Source of the DNA: Adiantum capillus-veneris
Lineage: Eukaryota; Streptophyta; Polypodiopsida; Polypodiales; Pteridaceae
DNA length: 64,000 nucleotides
Assembly: GCA_014529385.2 (NCBI GenBank)
Contig: CM043970.1
Span: forward strand, 41,533,279 to 41,597,278
Direction of reading: 5' to 3'
Positions 11,791-23,089 of this stretch are shown one piece after another. A program made the position numbers and the translations under genes. Within the stretch, counting starts at the first letter, position 1; every line of letters starts with the position of its first letter. The notes under the pieces were generated by a model that saw only the letters and a program-made list of their open reading frames with translations, searched no databases and was not told the origin of the DNA.

Positions 11791-12280
11791 AATGCATTTC
11801 TGGCTAGTCGTGGGATAAAAAACCAATGTACAGTGCCTTATACACCTTAGCAAAATGGTGTTGCTGAGAGGAAAAAGAAGTCACTGACGGAAATGGCACG
11901 ATGTATGGTCAAAAGTCAAGCTTTGTCGCATTCTTTTTGGCTTGAGGCCATCATGTGTGCCACTTATATACTTAACAGGTGTCCTACGAAAGCTTTGCGG
12001 TCTATTACTCCATATGAAGCATGGCATGATAGAAAGCCTTCTATTGAGTACATGCGTGTTTTTGGTTGTTTGGCATATGCTTTGGTGCCACAAGTGCAAC
12101 ACAAAAAATTGGATGATAAGGCTGTCAAATGTATTTTTGTTGGTTATAGTGCTGAAAGAAAAGGTTGCAGGTTGTATCATCCGCAAAACAAAACGTATTT
12201 TGGTTTCTCACGATGTAGTGGAAGATGGAAGATTCTGTTCAGCCCTTGCTGTCATGTACTAGAGACAGTAATGTAAGCTC
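11791..12280 (+). pseudogene. copia-1 integrase C-terminal part
   Basis: The frame resumes after the deletion, with TAG at about 11848-11850 directly before QNGVAER; the catalytic-Glu block in copia integrases is normally PQQNGVAER. Downstream are FWLEAIMCATYILNR and VFGCLAYALVP, standard copia integrase landmarks. Confidence 0.85.
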
Positions 12281-12581
12281 ACAGGACATTTATGAAACTT
12301 TGTTGCCTCTTTTCAGTGGTGGAAATACGAATGTAAGGTCCAATGAGGAAAATGTACAGCCTATGGGGGTTTCTAAAAATGTTCTAGATCAGCCTATTAC
12401 TGATGCAGATGTACATGATGTACTTGATGAGGAAAGGGCTGAAAATGAGAAGGCTAGAGGTATGCCAAAATGGCTGGTGCACAATTTACGTGATAGTAAA
12501 TTGGATGCACATTTATCTAGTGGTACTCGTTCAGGCTCTTGCCATGCATCTTATGCATCAGATTGTTATGCTTTGGCTGTG

Positions 12582-13540
12582 TCTAGCTTACATGATGTTG
12601 AGGAGCCTCTGTCTTTTGATGAAGCACAAAATTCAGAAAATTGGATGGCTGCCATGCAATCAGAATATGATGCACTTATAGAAAATGACACATGGACGTT
12701 ATGTGATTTGCCTCCTGGAAAAAAGGCTATTGGTATGAAGTGGGTTTACAAGTTGAAACGCAAGCCGGATGGTGAGATCGATCGCCATAAGGCTCTACTT
12801 GTTGCAAAGCGTCATGCACAACAAAAGGGCATAGATTATGAAGAGACTTTTGCTCCCACTTGTCGTATGCTACTGTGCGTTTTCTATGTGAATTGGTAGC
12901 TCATTTTGGTTGCGATGTACATCAATCAGACATTGTTACTGCTTTCTTGAATGGTGACATATTTGAGGAAGTTTATGTAACGCAGCCTCGCGGTTTTGTC
13001 ATAAAAGAACAAGAGGACAAAGTGTGCAAATGTAACAAGGCTTTGTACGGGTTGAAGCAATCTCCTCTTGCTTGGTATGAGAAAGCTGACTCTCATTTGG
13101 TCAAACAAGGCTTTCGTAACAGTCCAACAGAAAGCACATTGTATGTAAAGCGTGAGGGTGATGTACTTCTCATTGTGGTTCTTTATGTTGATGATATGTT
13201 GATCACTGGACCAAATGAGAGACATATTTTTGAATTTAAGGCTGATTTGAATGCTACTTTCAAGATGAAAGATTTGGGGTTGTTGCATCATTACTTGGGT
13301 ATACAGTTTAAGCAGTGTGATGGTGGTATTGCCTTGTGTCAGAAAAGTTACATAGAGACATTGCTATGTAAGTTTGGACTTGAGGATTGCAAACCTATTG
13401 CCACTCCCATGGAAACAGGTTTGAAGTTGATTCTACATGATGCTGGCAATCTTACTGATGTCACTCTTTACCAAAATACTGTTGGCTGCCTCATTTATGT
13501 ATGCAACACGAGGCCAGATATTCAGTTTACAGTCTCATAG
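12582..13540 (+). pseudogene. copia-1 reverse transcriptase
   Basis: Begins with the EEPLSFDEAQNSENWMAAM region and KWVYKLKRKPDGEIDRHKA fingers, shifts frame at about 12866 (a short deletion in the conserved ...R-ATVR stretch), then continues through the QSDIVTAFLNGD block and LYVDDMLITG (catalytic YVDD). It ends at TAG 13538-13540, a position that is CAG in the copia fragment at 1433-2434. Confidence 0.9.
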
Positions 13541-14137
13541 GTCAGCAGATTTATGCATAGCCCAGGGTTTAAGCATTGGCAGGCTGTCAAGAGGATTTTC
13601 CGCTACCTTAGTGGCACTTTACATCTTGGCTTGTTTTATCCCAAGGGGGGATCATTGTCGCCAGACTTACATGCTTTTTCGGACTCAGATTGGGCTGGTT
13701 GTTTTGACACGCGAGTGTCCACAAGTGGTTTTTGTTTCATGCTTGGCAGTTCATGTATATCATGGTTGAGCAAGAAGCAACCTACTGTGTCCACTTCGAG
13801 TTGTGAGGCTGAGTACAGGGCAGTCTTCACAGCTACAGTTGAGTGTGTATGGCTCTGACGCCTTATGGCTGATTTGGGTGTTGGACACACTGCCAACACT
13901 ATCTACATTGACAATCAGAGCGCATTGGCAGTTGCGAGGAACCCAATTTTTCATGCTCGCACAAATCACATTGAGGTGCATTACCACTATGTCAGGGAGA
14001 GGCTCTCAGTAGGAGAGACTAGCTTGGCTTATGTGGCAACACAGGACAACCTTCCAGATCTTTTCAAAAAGGCATTGTCTCGTCAGAAGCTTGAAGCTTT
14101 CTGCAAAGCTTTGGTCTTACTCCCCTTTGTGGGATGA
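13541..14137 (+). pseudogene. copia-1 RNase H
   Basis: Continues the RT frame after TAG; includes SDSDWAGC, KKQPTVSTSSCEAEY (catalytic E) and the DNQSALAVARNP block. A second stop, TGA, lies at 13856-13858 where the paralog at 1.4-2.4 kb has an arginine codon. It ends with LLPFVG and a stop, 75 bp before the LTR. Confidence 0.9.
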
Positions 14138-14212
14138 TCATGTCCTCAGGGCATGGCACTTCCCTTTACTCATGTGACAGCTCTCGTTCACCGCATCACT
14201 CCAGGGGGGATT

Positions 14213-14440
14213 TGTTAGCATATACATGTGGTAGTGATGTGTGTGAACACACTAGGACTGCCGGGGCATTTTTTCCCTCTTTAGGAGGTTTTTTTCCCCC
14301 GAGCATTGTATATACGCCCATCACTCTAGGGCTATCTATATTTCCATTGCACACTAAGTTATACACTCTCTATTGTGTGCCTTGAGCTTCCATCGTCTTC
14401 TCCAAGTTGTGTGTGTTTCTCTGCAACCCTAATTCCAACA
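14213..14440 (+). repeat. copia-1 3' LTR (228 bp)
   Basis: Begins TGTTAGCATATACATG, ends CTAATTCCAACA (TG...CA). It is preceded by the polypurine tract CCAGGGGGGATT. The homologous LTR is at 1131-1357 on the other strand. Confidence 0.92.
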
Positions 14441-14845
14441 GATTTTTGGGAAGAGAGCCACCGAGGATGTATGAACAAGCATGGTTAGAGAAGAAGGAGA
14501 TGTGTGATGACGGTTTGTCCCCAGGGATGAAGAGACTCTCTCTATGGTACAAGTTACCATATTGGCCCCGACTCATGATCAATCACTTGGTCAATCGAAT
14601 GCACACATTTAAGAATGTGGGTAATCTGCTATGGGACCATCTGACCAGCAAGAAAGATACTTTGGGAGCCAGGGTTGACCTTAGAAATGTGGATCGTATA
14701 GAACAATATTGATCGCAGACAGCATCCAATGGATTGATAAAACTCCCTAAAGCGCCATGGATTTTGACAGGAGCCCAAGAACGCAAAGTAAAAGAGACTA
14801 TTTGATCTGTGTATACCCCCACAGGTGTAATGCACTCGCTCCAAA
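14441..14845 (+). pseudogene. CACTA (En/Spm) transposase fragment, TNP2/Transposase_21-like
   Basis: The frame reads EKKEMCDDGLSPGMKRL, LPYWPRLMINHLVNRMHTFKNVG and DTLGARVDLRNVDR, which parallels the TNP2 signature of an LPYW block, H-N-L-D-x-M-H-x-x-K-N-V and a K-D-x-x-x-A-R-x-D-L segment. Beyond an in-frame TGA near 14710 the same frame gives LPKAPWILTGAQERKV and PTGVMHSLQ, again TNP2-like, with a further TGA near 14800. It is bounded left by the copia-1 LTR and right by an LTR-like repeat at 14846, so it is a relic cut by two insertions. The family call is by recall of motifs. Confidence 0.65.
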
Positions 14846-15009
14846 TATAAGACCTAGGAGACTATTATACCAGATCCACCGCCCTACCACCCTATGTATA
14901 AACCGGCTCCTAGCCCTAGCCATCATATGGATCCCCAGTCCACACTGGTCCAGTCCGAGTCCTTGGCTCAGGTCCTTGACCCCCTAGGCTTAGGATCCTT
15001 GTCCAGACA
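14846..15009 (-). repeat. LTR of the old host element, left copy
   Basis: Matches 28621-28761 (both begin TATAAGACCTAGGAGAC and share CCATCATATGGATCCCCA). On the minus strand it starts TGTCTGGACAAGG after a polypurine tract. Confidence 0.65.
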
Positions 15010-16601
15010 TTACTTCCCCTTGGAGAAGCGTTTTCGTCCTCGAAAACTCAAGTGGTAGTATCTTCGTAAGAACACTAATTTTTTCCATGTTAGCATCCCA
15101 TACGCGAGCCAACTGATACTTGATTCAGTGAGGAGGTTCAATGAAACCAAGAGCAACATCTTTGATTTTCAACATTGTTGTCCTTTTGCAAGCACTTGGG
15201 TCTAAATGGTAACTCCATTTTTAGCTCACTCGAGTACTGTAAAGGAGTAACCACAATGAAGAGTTATCCAAAGGCATAACTAGTTTTCAAATCTTCTGAA
15301 GGTACTGGAATAAGGCAAGAAAACCTTGGCACAACTTTCCATGAAGTTGTGAGCCATATTTCCAACTTGCGTGAGTGTCTTAAAAAGATCATAGAAACTA
15401 AGAAGTAGAATAGGGTATGTCTTTATGTCACACTTCTGAACATTTTGGAACACATAGAACTACATGTTCACCCCTAATTAAGATTACCTGCCAACATACT
15501 TTGTCAGCATTCCTATTAAGTCCTTGACTTATGAAACTATGGAAACAATATTCAACCCCACCACAACAGGTGTTCAAAGTTGAAAACCTTATGTAAGAAA
15601 ATTCTAGAATAGGGAGAGAATCGCTCATTCAAAATGCGTTGTGCTAACGTATGCTCGTAGCAGATCCTTTAGCAAAAAATAACAACAATAAGAGTGAGGT
15701 GCTTTTCCCCAATCACTTATAGACAATCTTACACAACTGATGATAAACTAGGACTCAACCATTGAGTATCCAACCATCTATTTGATATGGAGCGGAGACA
15801 ACCAACTAGGTTGAAAGCGGGTTGAACTGGAGTAAGCTCATAGAGTTTAGACCATCGAACCGCAGATATCTATCCTAAGCCAATACCTTGTATGGCAGGG
15901 TGTAAACTCATACTAAATCTGCAAGAGAGATTTCACAGGTAGTGCAAAAGAAGAACAAAGTCCATGAATTCGCCTTCCGCTCCAAATAAATTTGTATTAA
16001 CACTAGGGCCCATAACACCTAGTGTGCATGCATTTAACACAAACATATCCGAATTGCAATTCCATGATGAGACTTTCCACGGTACACACGGAAAAGCATG
16101 GCAACAAAATTTGGACCGTAACAGAATGTGACAACCGAGACACACGTAGGTACCAACCATGAGACATTCTCATGAATATAGCGTACTTGGCTATATGTAG
16201 AAACAACCCTCCGTTAAGGTGGTTGCACAACACTTCTAATCGGAACAAGTCTGTACTTAGTACTCGACTATTTCTGGCCAATGAAATTGTTCCTGATACG
16301 GTGTGCTCCAAATGGTCGAATAAACAGATGCGAGCAGCACGTAGGGACCTCGTCGCGACACATCATTAGGAATTTGGCGACAGTGTCAGTTGCAGAGACT
16401 CATATTCTCCACGTGTGGAATATGTCTCAAATAAGGATGGCCGAAAAAGTGACATCCATCAAGTACAAGATGTACTTGTGTGTGGAGGTAACTACAAAAC
16501 ACTCTACAACAAGAGTGAGAGGGGCCCTCATTATCATTGTTGCACATTGGCCAAACTGAACTCCTTGAGTTCCGAGACCATGTTGTATCCCATGTGACAA
16601 C
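15010..16601. other. decayed internal region of the old LTR element
   Basis: No open frame with recognisable motifs except the short gypsy-tail-like reading near 15015-15060 on the minus strand. Confidence 0.4.
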
Positions 16602-16602
16602 T

Positions 16603-16606
<4 letters not shown>

Positions 16607-16676
<70 letters not shown>
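16607..16676. repeat. GA microsatellite inside the LTR
   Basis: About 70 bp of GA. The equivalent tract in the right LTR is only about 16 bp, so the tract expanded after insertion. It is the insertion site of copia-2. Confidence 0.95.
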
Positions 16677-16678
<2 letters not shown>

Positions 16679-16868
16679 TTGGGGTATAAAGCCCAATGTG
16701 GTCGCCCAGGTAAGTGGGCGGGCCGCCAGGTATGTACACATATTCTTTTGTTAAAACCTAATAAGAACTCACTATGCTCTACACATTACAGTAGAGCGAG
16801 TTCACCATATCGTCATGCTCTTCTTCTCACACTCTCTCTCACGTTGCACTTCCACTCGTACTCCTTCA
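16677..16868 (+). repeat. copia-2 5' LTR (192 bp)
   Basis: TGTTGGGGTATAAAGCCCA to ACTCGTACTCCTTCA. GTATAAAG near its start may act as a TATA element. Confidence 0.95.
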
Positions 16869-16870
16869 AC

Positions 16871-16882
16871 TGGTATCAGAGC
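16871..16882 (+). promoter_or_regulatory. copia-2 primer-binding site (initiator tRNA-Met)
   Basis: TGGTATCAGAGC two bases after the 5' LTR is the standard plant copia primer site complementary to initiator methionyl-tRNA. Confidence 0.95.
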
Positions 16883-17967
16883 TCAGATCGAGGCTCGGGG
16901 CAGCATTTGCAGGTAGCCAGAGTCACCTGCTCAGATTGGAGTGAGATTCGACAGGCGAAGACACGGCCCCAAATCCTATGGGTGAGCCCGAAGGCCTCGG
17001 TGTTCTCAGAATTTCATTCTGAGGTCATCTCGGCCACCGTTCGGCTTCGACAAAGCTCTGCGCGGGCCATTTTCGACTACGTGGTCTTGGCGGGTGCAGA
17101 TCCGACTCTGCAAATTTGGGGTTTCGGCCTACGACTACAAGTGCTGAGGATATCGGCACTCCCAGAGTCCTGATTTGTGGCTATCTACACATCGAAGGAC
17201 GGCTCACAGTTCTTGGAGGCGTGTCACATACGACACGGATGCATGTACACACAGACTGTAGGCGACATCCACTAGTTCATCAGGTAGCTTGTGTTTGCTG
17301 CTTGATATTCTAGATTTCATCCTGACATTGCAGGTACTTCCACATGGGATGTACTGTCAGAGATGATGTATGTCTGTTGAGGGTTTGCTGGCTGTGAGTC
17401 ACGCAGCAAACAACCGTCGCAACGGTTACAGCATATAGTGGGAAATTTGTGGATGTATGACTTTGTGGGAAGTCTATGTATTGTCAGATTTATTGTAGCC
17501 TTTGTTGAGGGTCGAGTGAGGTTTTATTGAGCTAGGGGATTCTCGAATGTTGAGATCCTTTCGGTGATACTGGTCTTGGAGCGATCCCTCGAGCACCCTT
17601 AGATAGGCAGCTAGGATGTATTGACTGTGAGTTAGACAGTTGGGATTGCATCTTTGCTTTACTGCCGTTGAGGCATTGTCGCAGTCTATGCTTACAAGAC
17701 TGTGACAGGACAGTGAGAGACAGTACAGGTGCAGGACAGGTTTACCCACAGCTTACTGTGTTAGAGAGACAGTGGTTTTTTGAGTTGTTTTTGGTCTGTT
17801 TTTTGAGTACACCAAAGCCATTTTACAAAGGAGACTTTGCCAAAAGTTCTGCAGAATCTGAAGCTTTCTTGGTTCATTTGACAGGTTGATATTGGTTCAG
17901 AGATTAGTTTACAGGGGAAACTCTGCCGAACTTTTCCCAGGAAAGTAAACTACTGTGAAGCGTAGTT
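16883..17967 (+). other. copia-2 leader region
   Basis: About 1.1 kb between the primer site and the gag ATG. No conserved frame; expected to hold the packaging signal. Confidence 0.6.
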
Positions 17968-18783
17968 ATGGCTGGATCACAAGACACTGCTCTTTACAAT
18001 ATCAAGAAGCTGGATGGAACCAATTTCCCATTGTGGAAGAAGAAGATTTGGCACGTGTTGGTACAAAAGAAGCAGATAAAACCTATAAAGCTCAAGGGGA
18101 TAAAACCAGAAGATATGGACGAAGATGAATGGAGCGAAATGGATGAATTGGCACTTTCTACCATTATGTTGACTTTGGCAGAAAGCGTTTACATCAATGT
18201 AGCAGACGAGATGTCGACGGCTTATGAAGCATGGACAAAGCTGAGTGATCTTTATGAGAATCTGAATGCAGCTTCACATGTATACTGGCTTAAGAAGCTT
18301 GTTGACTTGAAGATGAAAGAAGGGACACCTATGTCCAATCATCTGAATGAATTCAACACCATCTACAGTCAGTTGTCAGCTCAAGGTGTCAAGTTTGATG
18401 AACCTGTTAGAGCTATGTTCCTGTTGATCACATTGCCGGAAAGTTGGGACACTTTTCGCACAACTTTGAGTAATTCTGCACCTCCAGATGGTTTGAACAT
18501 AGCAGGTGTAGAAGGCAGTCTGCTTACTGAAGAAACCAACAGAAAGACGATGGACAAAGGCAAAGGAATAGCCTTAGTTGTCAGGGGAAGGACCAAAGAA
18601 AAGTACAAAGGTGGAAAGAGGAATCAGTCTCGTAGCAAGTCCCGCAGTGCTAAAGGCAAGAGTGACATAGAATGCTACCATTGTGGCAAGAAGGGTCACA
18701 TGAAAAGAGACTGCAGAGAATGGAAAGCAGAAAAAGGCAAAGAGAAAGCTGAAGACCATGTGAGAAGAACAAGTCCTCAGTGA
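17968..18783 (+). CDS. copia-2 Gag
   Basis: An intact 271-codon frame beginning MAGSQDTALYNIKKLDG. Residues 10-30 (KLDGTNFPLWKKKIWHVL) are the copia gag entry motif; the central part is the helical UBN2-type capsid domain (AYEAWTKLSDLYE, SNHLNEFNTIYSQL), and the zinc knuckle CYHCGKKGHMKRDC (CX2CX4HX4C) lies near residue 235. The start is the first ATG after the leader. It is the only uninterrupted copia-2 frame. The next domain is in another frame with no intact read-through. Confidence 0.92.
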   Translation: MAGSQDTALYNIKKLDGTNFPLWKKKIWHVLVQKKQIKPIKLKGIKPEDMDEDEWSEMDELALSTIMLTLAESVYINVADEMSTAYEAWTKLSDLYENLNAASHVYWLKKLVDLKMKEGTPMSNHLNEFNTIYSQLSAQGVKFDEPVRAMFLLITLPESWDTFRTTLSNSAPPDGLNIAGVEGSLLTEETNRKTMDKGKGIALVVRGRTKEKYKGGKRNQSRSKSRSAKGKSDIECYHCGKKGHMKRDCREWKAEKGKEKAEDHVRRTSPQ

Positions 18784-19172
18784 TAATTCAAGAAATAAAT
18801 GTGACAAACACTGTTGCAGAGGATGACAGTCTAGTGTCAAGAGACATCTACTTCTTGAAGAATACAATGGACTCAGCTCTTCTTACAACATCTAATGGAA
18901 ATGCACTGAGTGAGTGGATTATAGACTCAAGGGCATCACTTCATGTGTCTCCAAACAAGGAGTGGTTTACCTCTTATCTGACCACTAAAAATCATGTTCG
19001 GCTAGGCAATGGGCAGACATGTGAGATCTTAGGTGTTGGAGATGTTCAATTGAAGTTTCAGAATGGCTCTTCTTTCACGTTGAAGAATGTGAGACATGTT
19101 CCCGCAATTACAAAGAGCTTGATCAACACACGTTTACTTGATGATGCTGGCTACGTCACCACTTTTGGATAG
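18780..19172 (+). pseudogene. copia-2 protease
   Basis: WIIDSRASLHVSPNKEWF is the protease active-site region, but the catalytic D-S-G triplet reads D-S-R, a change expected to abolish activity. The frame ends at TAG 19170-19172. Confidence 0.88.
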
Positions 19173-19199
19173 AACATCTGGAGGATATCCAAGGGTTCT

Positions 19200-20182
19200 A
19201 TGATAGTAGCACATGGAGTAAAGTCTGGAGGACTTTACATGATTTATGTATCAAATGTCTCTAAAAATGTAATCAATGTAACCGAGCAGCCGAACGTTTC
19301 TTTGTGGCATAGCCGGTTAGGACTTATGTCCAAGAAGGGAATGGAAATCTTGTCTCATTCTGGTTATTTGCCTGGATTTTCATTTAATGATTTTGAATTC
19401 TGTGAACATTGTCTGTATGGTAAGCAAACACAGCAGCCACATAATCATAGAAGCAGTAGAAGAGATACACAGTTGGCACTTGTTCATAGTGATTTGTGTG
19501 GACCTATGCCTAACCTATCTCTAGGGGGAGCTTCTTACTTTATGACATTTATAGATGATTACTCGACGAAAGTATGGGTTTAGTTTCTCAATCACAAGGA
19601 TGAAGCGTTTAGTGTTTTCAAAACGTTTGTGACACTTGTGGAGAATCAGAGTGTCAAGAAGCTTAAATGCTTACGCACTGACAATGGTGGAGAGTATGTT
19701 TCAAAGGCCTTTCAGGACTTTTGTGAGTCAAAAGGTATAAAATGTGAACTTACTGCTCCTTACAATCCTCCTCAAAATGGTGTTGCTGAGAGGATGAATA
19801 GGACCATACAAGATAAGGTCAGAAGTATGTTGTCTAATGCACAACTGCCAAATGGGTTTTGGGCCGAAGCTGTATCAACAGCTGTTCATCTTATAAATAG
19901 ATCTCCTAGCAAGGTTTTGCAGAAGGATTCAGTGGCAGAGATGGTATGGTCAGGAAAGGTGCCCTCATACAAGCATCTTAGAGTCTTTGGCTGTGAGGCA
20001 TATACTCACGTTCCAAAGGAATTTAGGAACAAACTTGAGCCAAAGAGTAGAAAGTGCATCTTTCTAGGCTATGGTAATTCTGGTGAGATGGGGTACAGAC
20101 TTTGGGATCCCGAATCCAAAAAGGTTATCCGCAGCAATGATGTTCACTTAATGAAGCCAAATATCATTCTAAACCAGAGAGG
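19200..20182 (+). pseudogene. copia-2 integrase
   Basis: The HHCC zinc domain (LWHSRLGLMS... CEHCLYGKQ), first Asp (SDLCGPMPN), TAG at 19581-19583 in the V-W-V-stop-F-L stretch, second Asp (RTDNGGEY) and catalytic Glu (PQNGVAERMNRT) are all visible. The downstream FGCEAYTHVPKE segment is standard. The domain is complete but interrupted. Confidence 0.92.
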
Positions 20183-21284
20183 GTGGAGGAGATTAGAAGA
20201 GTTGTCTTCCAAGAGGATGGACCTGCACGTGCAAGACAAAATGTTAGGGCTCAAGAGGAGCAAGGACATGATAGAGTGGAACCACAGGTTGTGGCTGAGC
20301 GTGAGCCACCTATTTTGCGTAGATCTAGACGTATCACGCGACCTCCTGATAGGTTTGTTCCATCTATGAACTATGTCATGTTGACTGATTGCAATGAGCC
20401 TTCGTGTTACAAGGAAGCAGTGCAAATGAAGGACTCTAGGAATTGGCAATTGGCCATGCAGTTAGAGATGACAGCTCTGCATAAAAACCAAACATGGAAG
20501 CTAGTTAAATTACCACAGGGCAAAAAGGCTCTACCTTGTAAATGGGTTTACAGGTATAAGATCACCGCTCATGATAGTCAGCCAAAGTACAAAGCAATGC
20601 TTGTTTCCAAGGGCTTTAAGCAAGAACAAGGCATTGACTTTGATGAAGTCTTCTCTCCGGTGGTCAAGATGACTACATTGAGATGCTTTCTTGCATTGGT
20701 TGCCATATTAGATTTGGTGTTGCACCAAATGGATGTCAAGACAACGTTCTTGCATGGTGATTTAGATGTGGAAATTTACATGTAGCAGCCAGAAGGGTGT
20801 GTTGAGAAAGGCAAGGAAGATTTGGTATGCCAGTTGTTAAAGAGTCTTTATGGCTTAAAACAATCACCGAGGGCATGGTACCATAAGTTCCACAAGTTTA
20901 TGCTTTCTCAAGGCTACAAACGTAGTGAGTATGATCACTGTCTATATACAAAGAAGGCTAAGGATGGCAGTTGGCTGATCCTTATTTTGTATGTGGATGA
21001 CATGTTGATTACTGGCAAGCACTTGGAAGAAATTTCAGCTTTGAAGTCAAAGATGGAAAAATCGTTTGGACATGAAAGACATGGGTGAGGCAAGTCATAT
21101 ACTTGGTATGCGCATTAAGAGAGACAGATCAAAGAAGTTGATTTAGTTATCTCAAACAGAGTATATTGACAAGGTGTTGCAACGTTTCAATATGGAGAAG
21201 GGAAAGGCATTGAGTGTTCCATTGCCACCATATGTGAAACTTAGCAAACAAGATTGTCCTGTGTTTGAGGAAGAATAGGTTGAA
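20183..21284 (+). pseudogene. copia-2 reverse transcriptase
   Basis: Frame-shifted from integrase near 20180. Landmarks are LEMTALHKNQTWKLVKLP, KWVYRYKITAHDSQPKYKA, the QMDVKTTFLHGDL block, then TAG at 20783-20785 within EIYM-stop-QPEG (normally EIYMQQPEG), LYGLKQSPRAWY and LYVDDMLITG. A frame change near 21085 and TAG codons near 21142 and 21276 precede RNase H. Confidence 0.92.
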
Positions 21285-21950
21285 ATGGATAAGATTCCAT
21301 ATGCATCTACAGTGGGTAGTTTGATGTATGCAATGATTTCTACTCGCCCAGAAATTGCATTTGCAGTGGGAGTAGTAAGTCGATACATGTCAAACCCAGG
21401 CAAGAAACATTGGGAGGCAGTGAAAGGAATATTGAGATACCTGAAAGCTACAAAGAGTATGCGTATATGCTATGGGATTCAGGAGCTAAGCGTAAAGGGT
21501 TTTACAGACTCAGATTATGCAGGTGACTTAGACAACCGAAGGTCTATGTCAGGGTATGTCTTTACATTGGCTAGTGGAGCAATATCATGGCGTTCTAGAT
21601 TACAAGATTGTGTTACTCAGTCTACTATAGAGGCTGAATATGTTGCAGCATCAGAGGCATGCAAAGAATCAATTTGGCTTAATCGACTAGTAACAGATTT
21701 GGGAATCAAAGAAGAGATGCCTGTGTTATATTGTGATAGTCAAAGTTCTATACAATTGGCTCGCAATCCAATTTATCACTCAAACACAAAGCATGTGGAT
21801 GTGAAGTATTATTTCATCAGGGAAATGCTCGAGGATAAGCAACTTCAGCTTGTCAAAGTTCACACCATAGAAAATCCTGCAGATCTACTTACAAAAGGAC
21901 TTCCCTCAGAGAGCTTTGCACATTTTCGCAAGCAGTTAGGTGTAGGGTAG
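21285..21950 (+). pseudogene. copia-2 RNase H
   Basis: 221 codons open: IPYASTVGSLMYAM, FTDSDYAGDLDNRRS, TIEAEYVAASEA (catalytic Glu), CDSQSSIQLARNP and KHVDVKYYFIRE are the standard copia RNase H blocks. It ends normally about 90 bp before the polypurine tract. Confidence 0.92.
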
Positions 21951-22039
21951 TACATCACTTCTCTACATCTCTTGTATATTAGCTTGTATAGTAGCTTCTC
22001 TCACACTTAAAGTACCACATTGGACTCTAAGTGGGAGGT

Positions 22040-22231
22040 TGTTGGGGTATAAAGCCCAATGTGGTCGCCCAGGTAAGTGGGCGGGCCGCCAGGTATGTAC
22101 ACATATTCTTTTGTTAAAACCTAATAAGAACTCACTATGATGTACACATTACAGTAGAGCGAGTTCACCATATCGTCGTGCTCTTCTTCTCGCACTCTCT
22201 CTCGCGTCACACTTCCACTCGTACTCCTTCA
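22040..22231 (+). repeat. copia-2 3' LTR (192 bp)
   Basis: Same ends as the 5' LTR. It is preceded by the polypurine tract GTGGGAGGT at 22031-22039. Confidence 0.95.
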
Positions 22232-23089
22232 CAGAGAGCACAGAAATAGAACCCCAAAAGTGTGTAGAATACACACATGAGACGATGTATATATAGAGGG
22301 GACCTGGGTGCCATATATAGAGAAGCCATATATTGAGTAGCTTCACATATGAGCTCAACACCCCCGCTCAAATAAGGGTCCCTAACTGTGGATGAAAAAA
22401 CCCTTGGGGGATCAAGGGAAAAACCCATATCTCTATATACACCCACCATTATATTATAAAAATCATTGAATATACAAATGTTCATGAGGAGCTACATCAC
22501 TCCTTTTATAATGAATATTTTATGAGGAGCTACATCACTCCTTTTACAATGAATTTTTTATGAGGAGTTACATTACTCCTATCCTATCAAATACAATAAT
22601 GAATACAAAGGTTCAATAAAGAGGTGTAAAGGCTATCGTTTAGCTCGTAATCAGAAGTGTCTCCGTGAATCTGTTGTGTAGCTTGTCATCACTACACATC
22701 ACCAAACATATCTTCATGTTGTCATCAATATGGCATCACCAAACATGTATTCATAAATCTTTAATTGTCACCAAGTTTGTCTTCATGAAATCAATTCTTT
22801 AATCAATCCTACATAGATCATAAACTCAAAAAACATAGTCATGAAAATTATTAGCATCGTTATAGTGAAATAATTAGGTTCACAATGCCATAAGAGATGG
22901 TTCGCGATGCCACTCTTTTGACGACATATATACGCACGACAACATAAGTGGATATAAAGTATGAATATAAAAAGTACAAGATGCATGATACGTGATGCAA
23001 ATGACATGTGTATATACTACATAAAACGACATTTATCAACGTAGTGATATCAATGAGTATCATCAGAGTATTAACAAAATATCATCATT

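Larger units (their letters stand above)
10345..14440 (+). mobile_element. copia-1: Ty1/copia LTR retrotransposon, 5'-truncated
   Basis: Order gag, protease, integrase, RT, RNase H, LTR is the copia order. The 5' LTR and start of gag are missing; the element begins abruptly after an AT-rich repeat. It carries frameshifts, stops and an internal deletion in integrase, so it is inactive. It belongs to the same family as the fragment at 1131-2471, in opposite orientation. At its 3' end it abuts a CACTA transposase fragment, suggesting insertion there. Confidence 0.9.
16677..22231 (+). mobile_element. copia-2: full-length Ty1/copia LTR retrotransposon, inactive
   Basis: 5,555 bp with two 192-bp LTRs, primer site, polypurine tract and gag-protease-integrase-RT-RNase H in order. 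Flanking bases are GAGAG (left) and CAGAG (right), a 4/5 match inside a GA tract. The LTRs differ at about 7 of 192 positions, five of them C/T or G/A changes at CpG sites, so the insertion is old or was heavily methylated. Coding frames carry at least five stops and three frame changes. Confidence 0.95.
16602..22360 (-). repeat. left LTR of the TRIM/LARD element, split by copia-2
   Basis: The part at 16602-16676 is TGTTGAG followed by a GA tract; the part at 22232-22360 resumes CAGAGAGCACAGAAATAG and ends GAGCTCAACA. Together they match the intact right LTR apart from expansion of the GA tract. Confidence 0.9.

Noticed and set aside
16427-17173. Frames spanning the GA tract and copia-2 LTR
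   Set aside because: Low-complexity shadow plus LTR/leader DNA, not a gene.
16883-17967. Gene in the copia-2 leader (frame 16604-17173)
   Set aside because: Lies between primer site and gag, contains LTR-derived sequence, and has no recognised domain.
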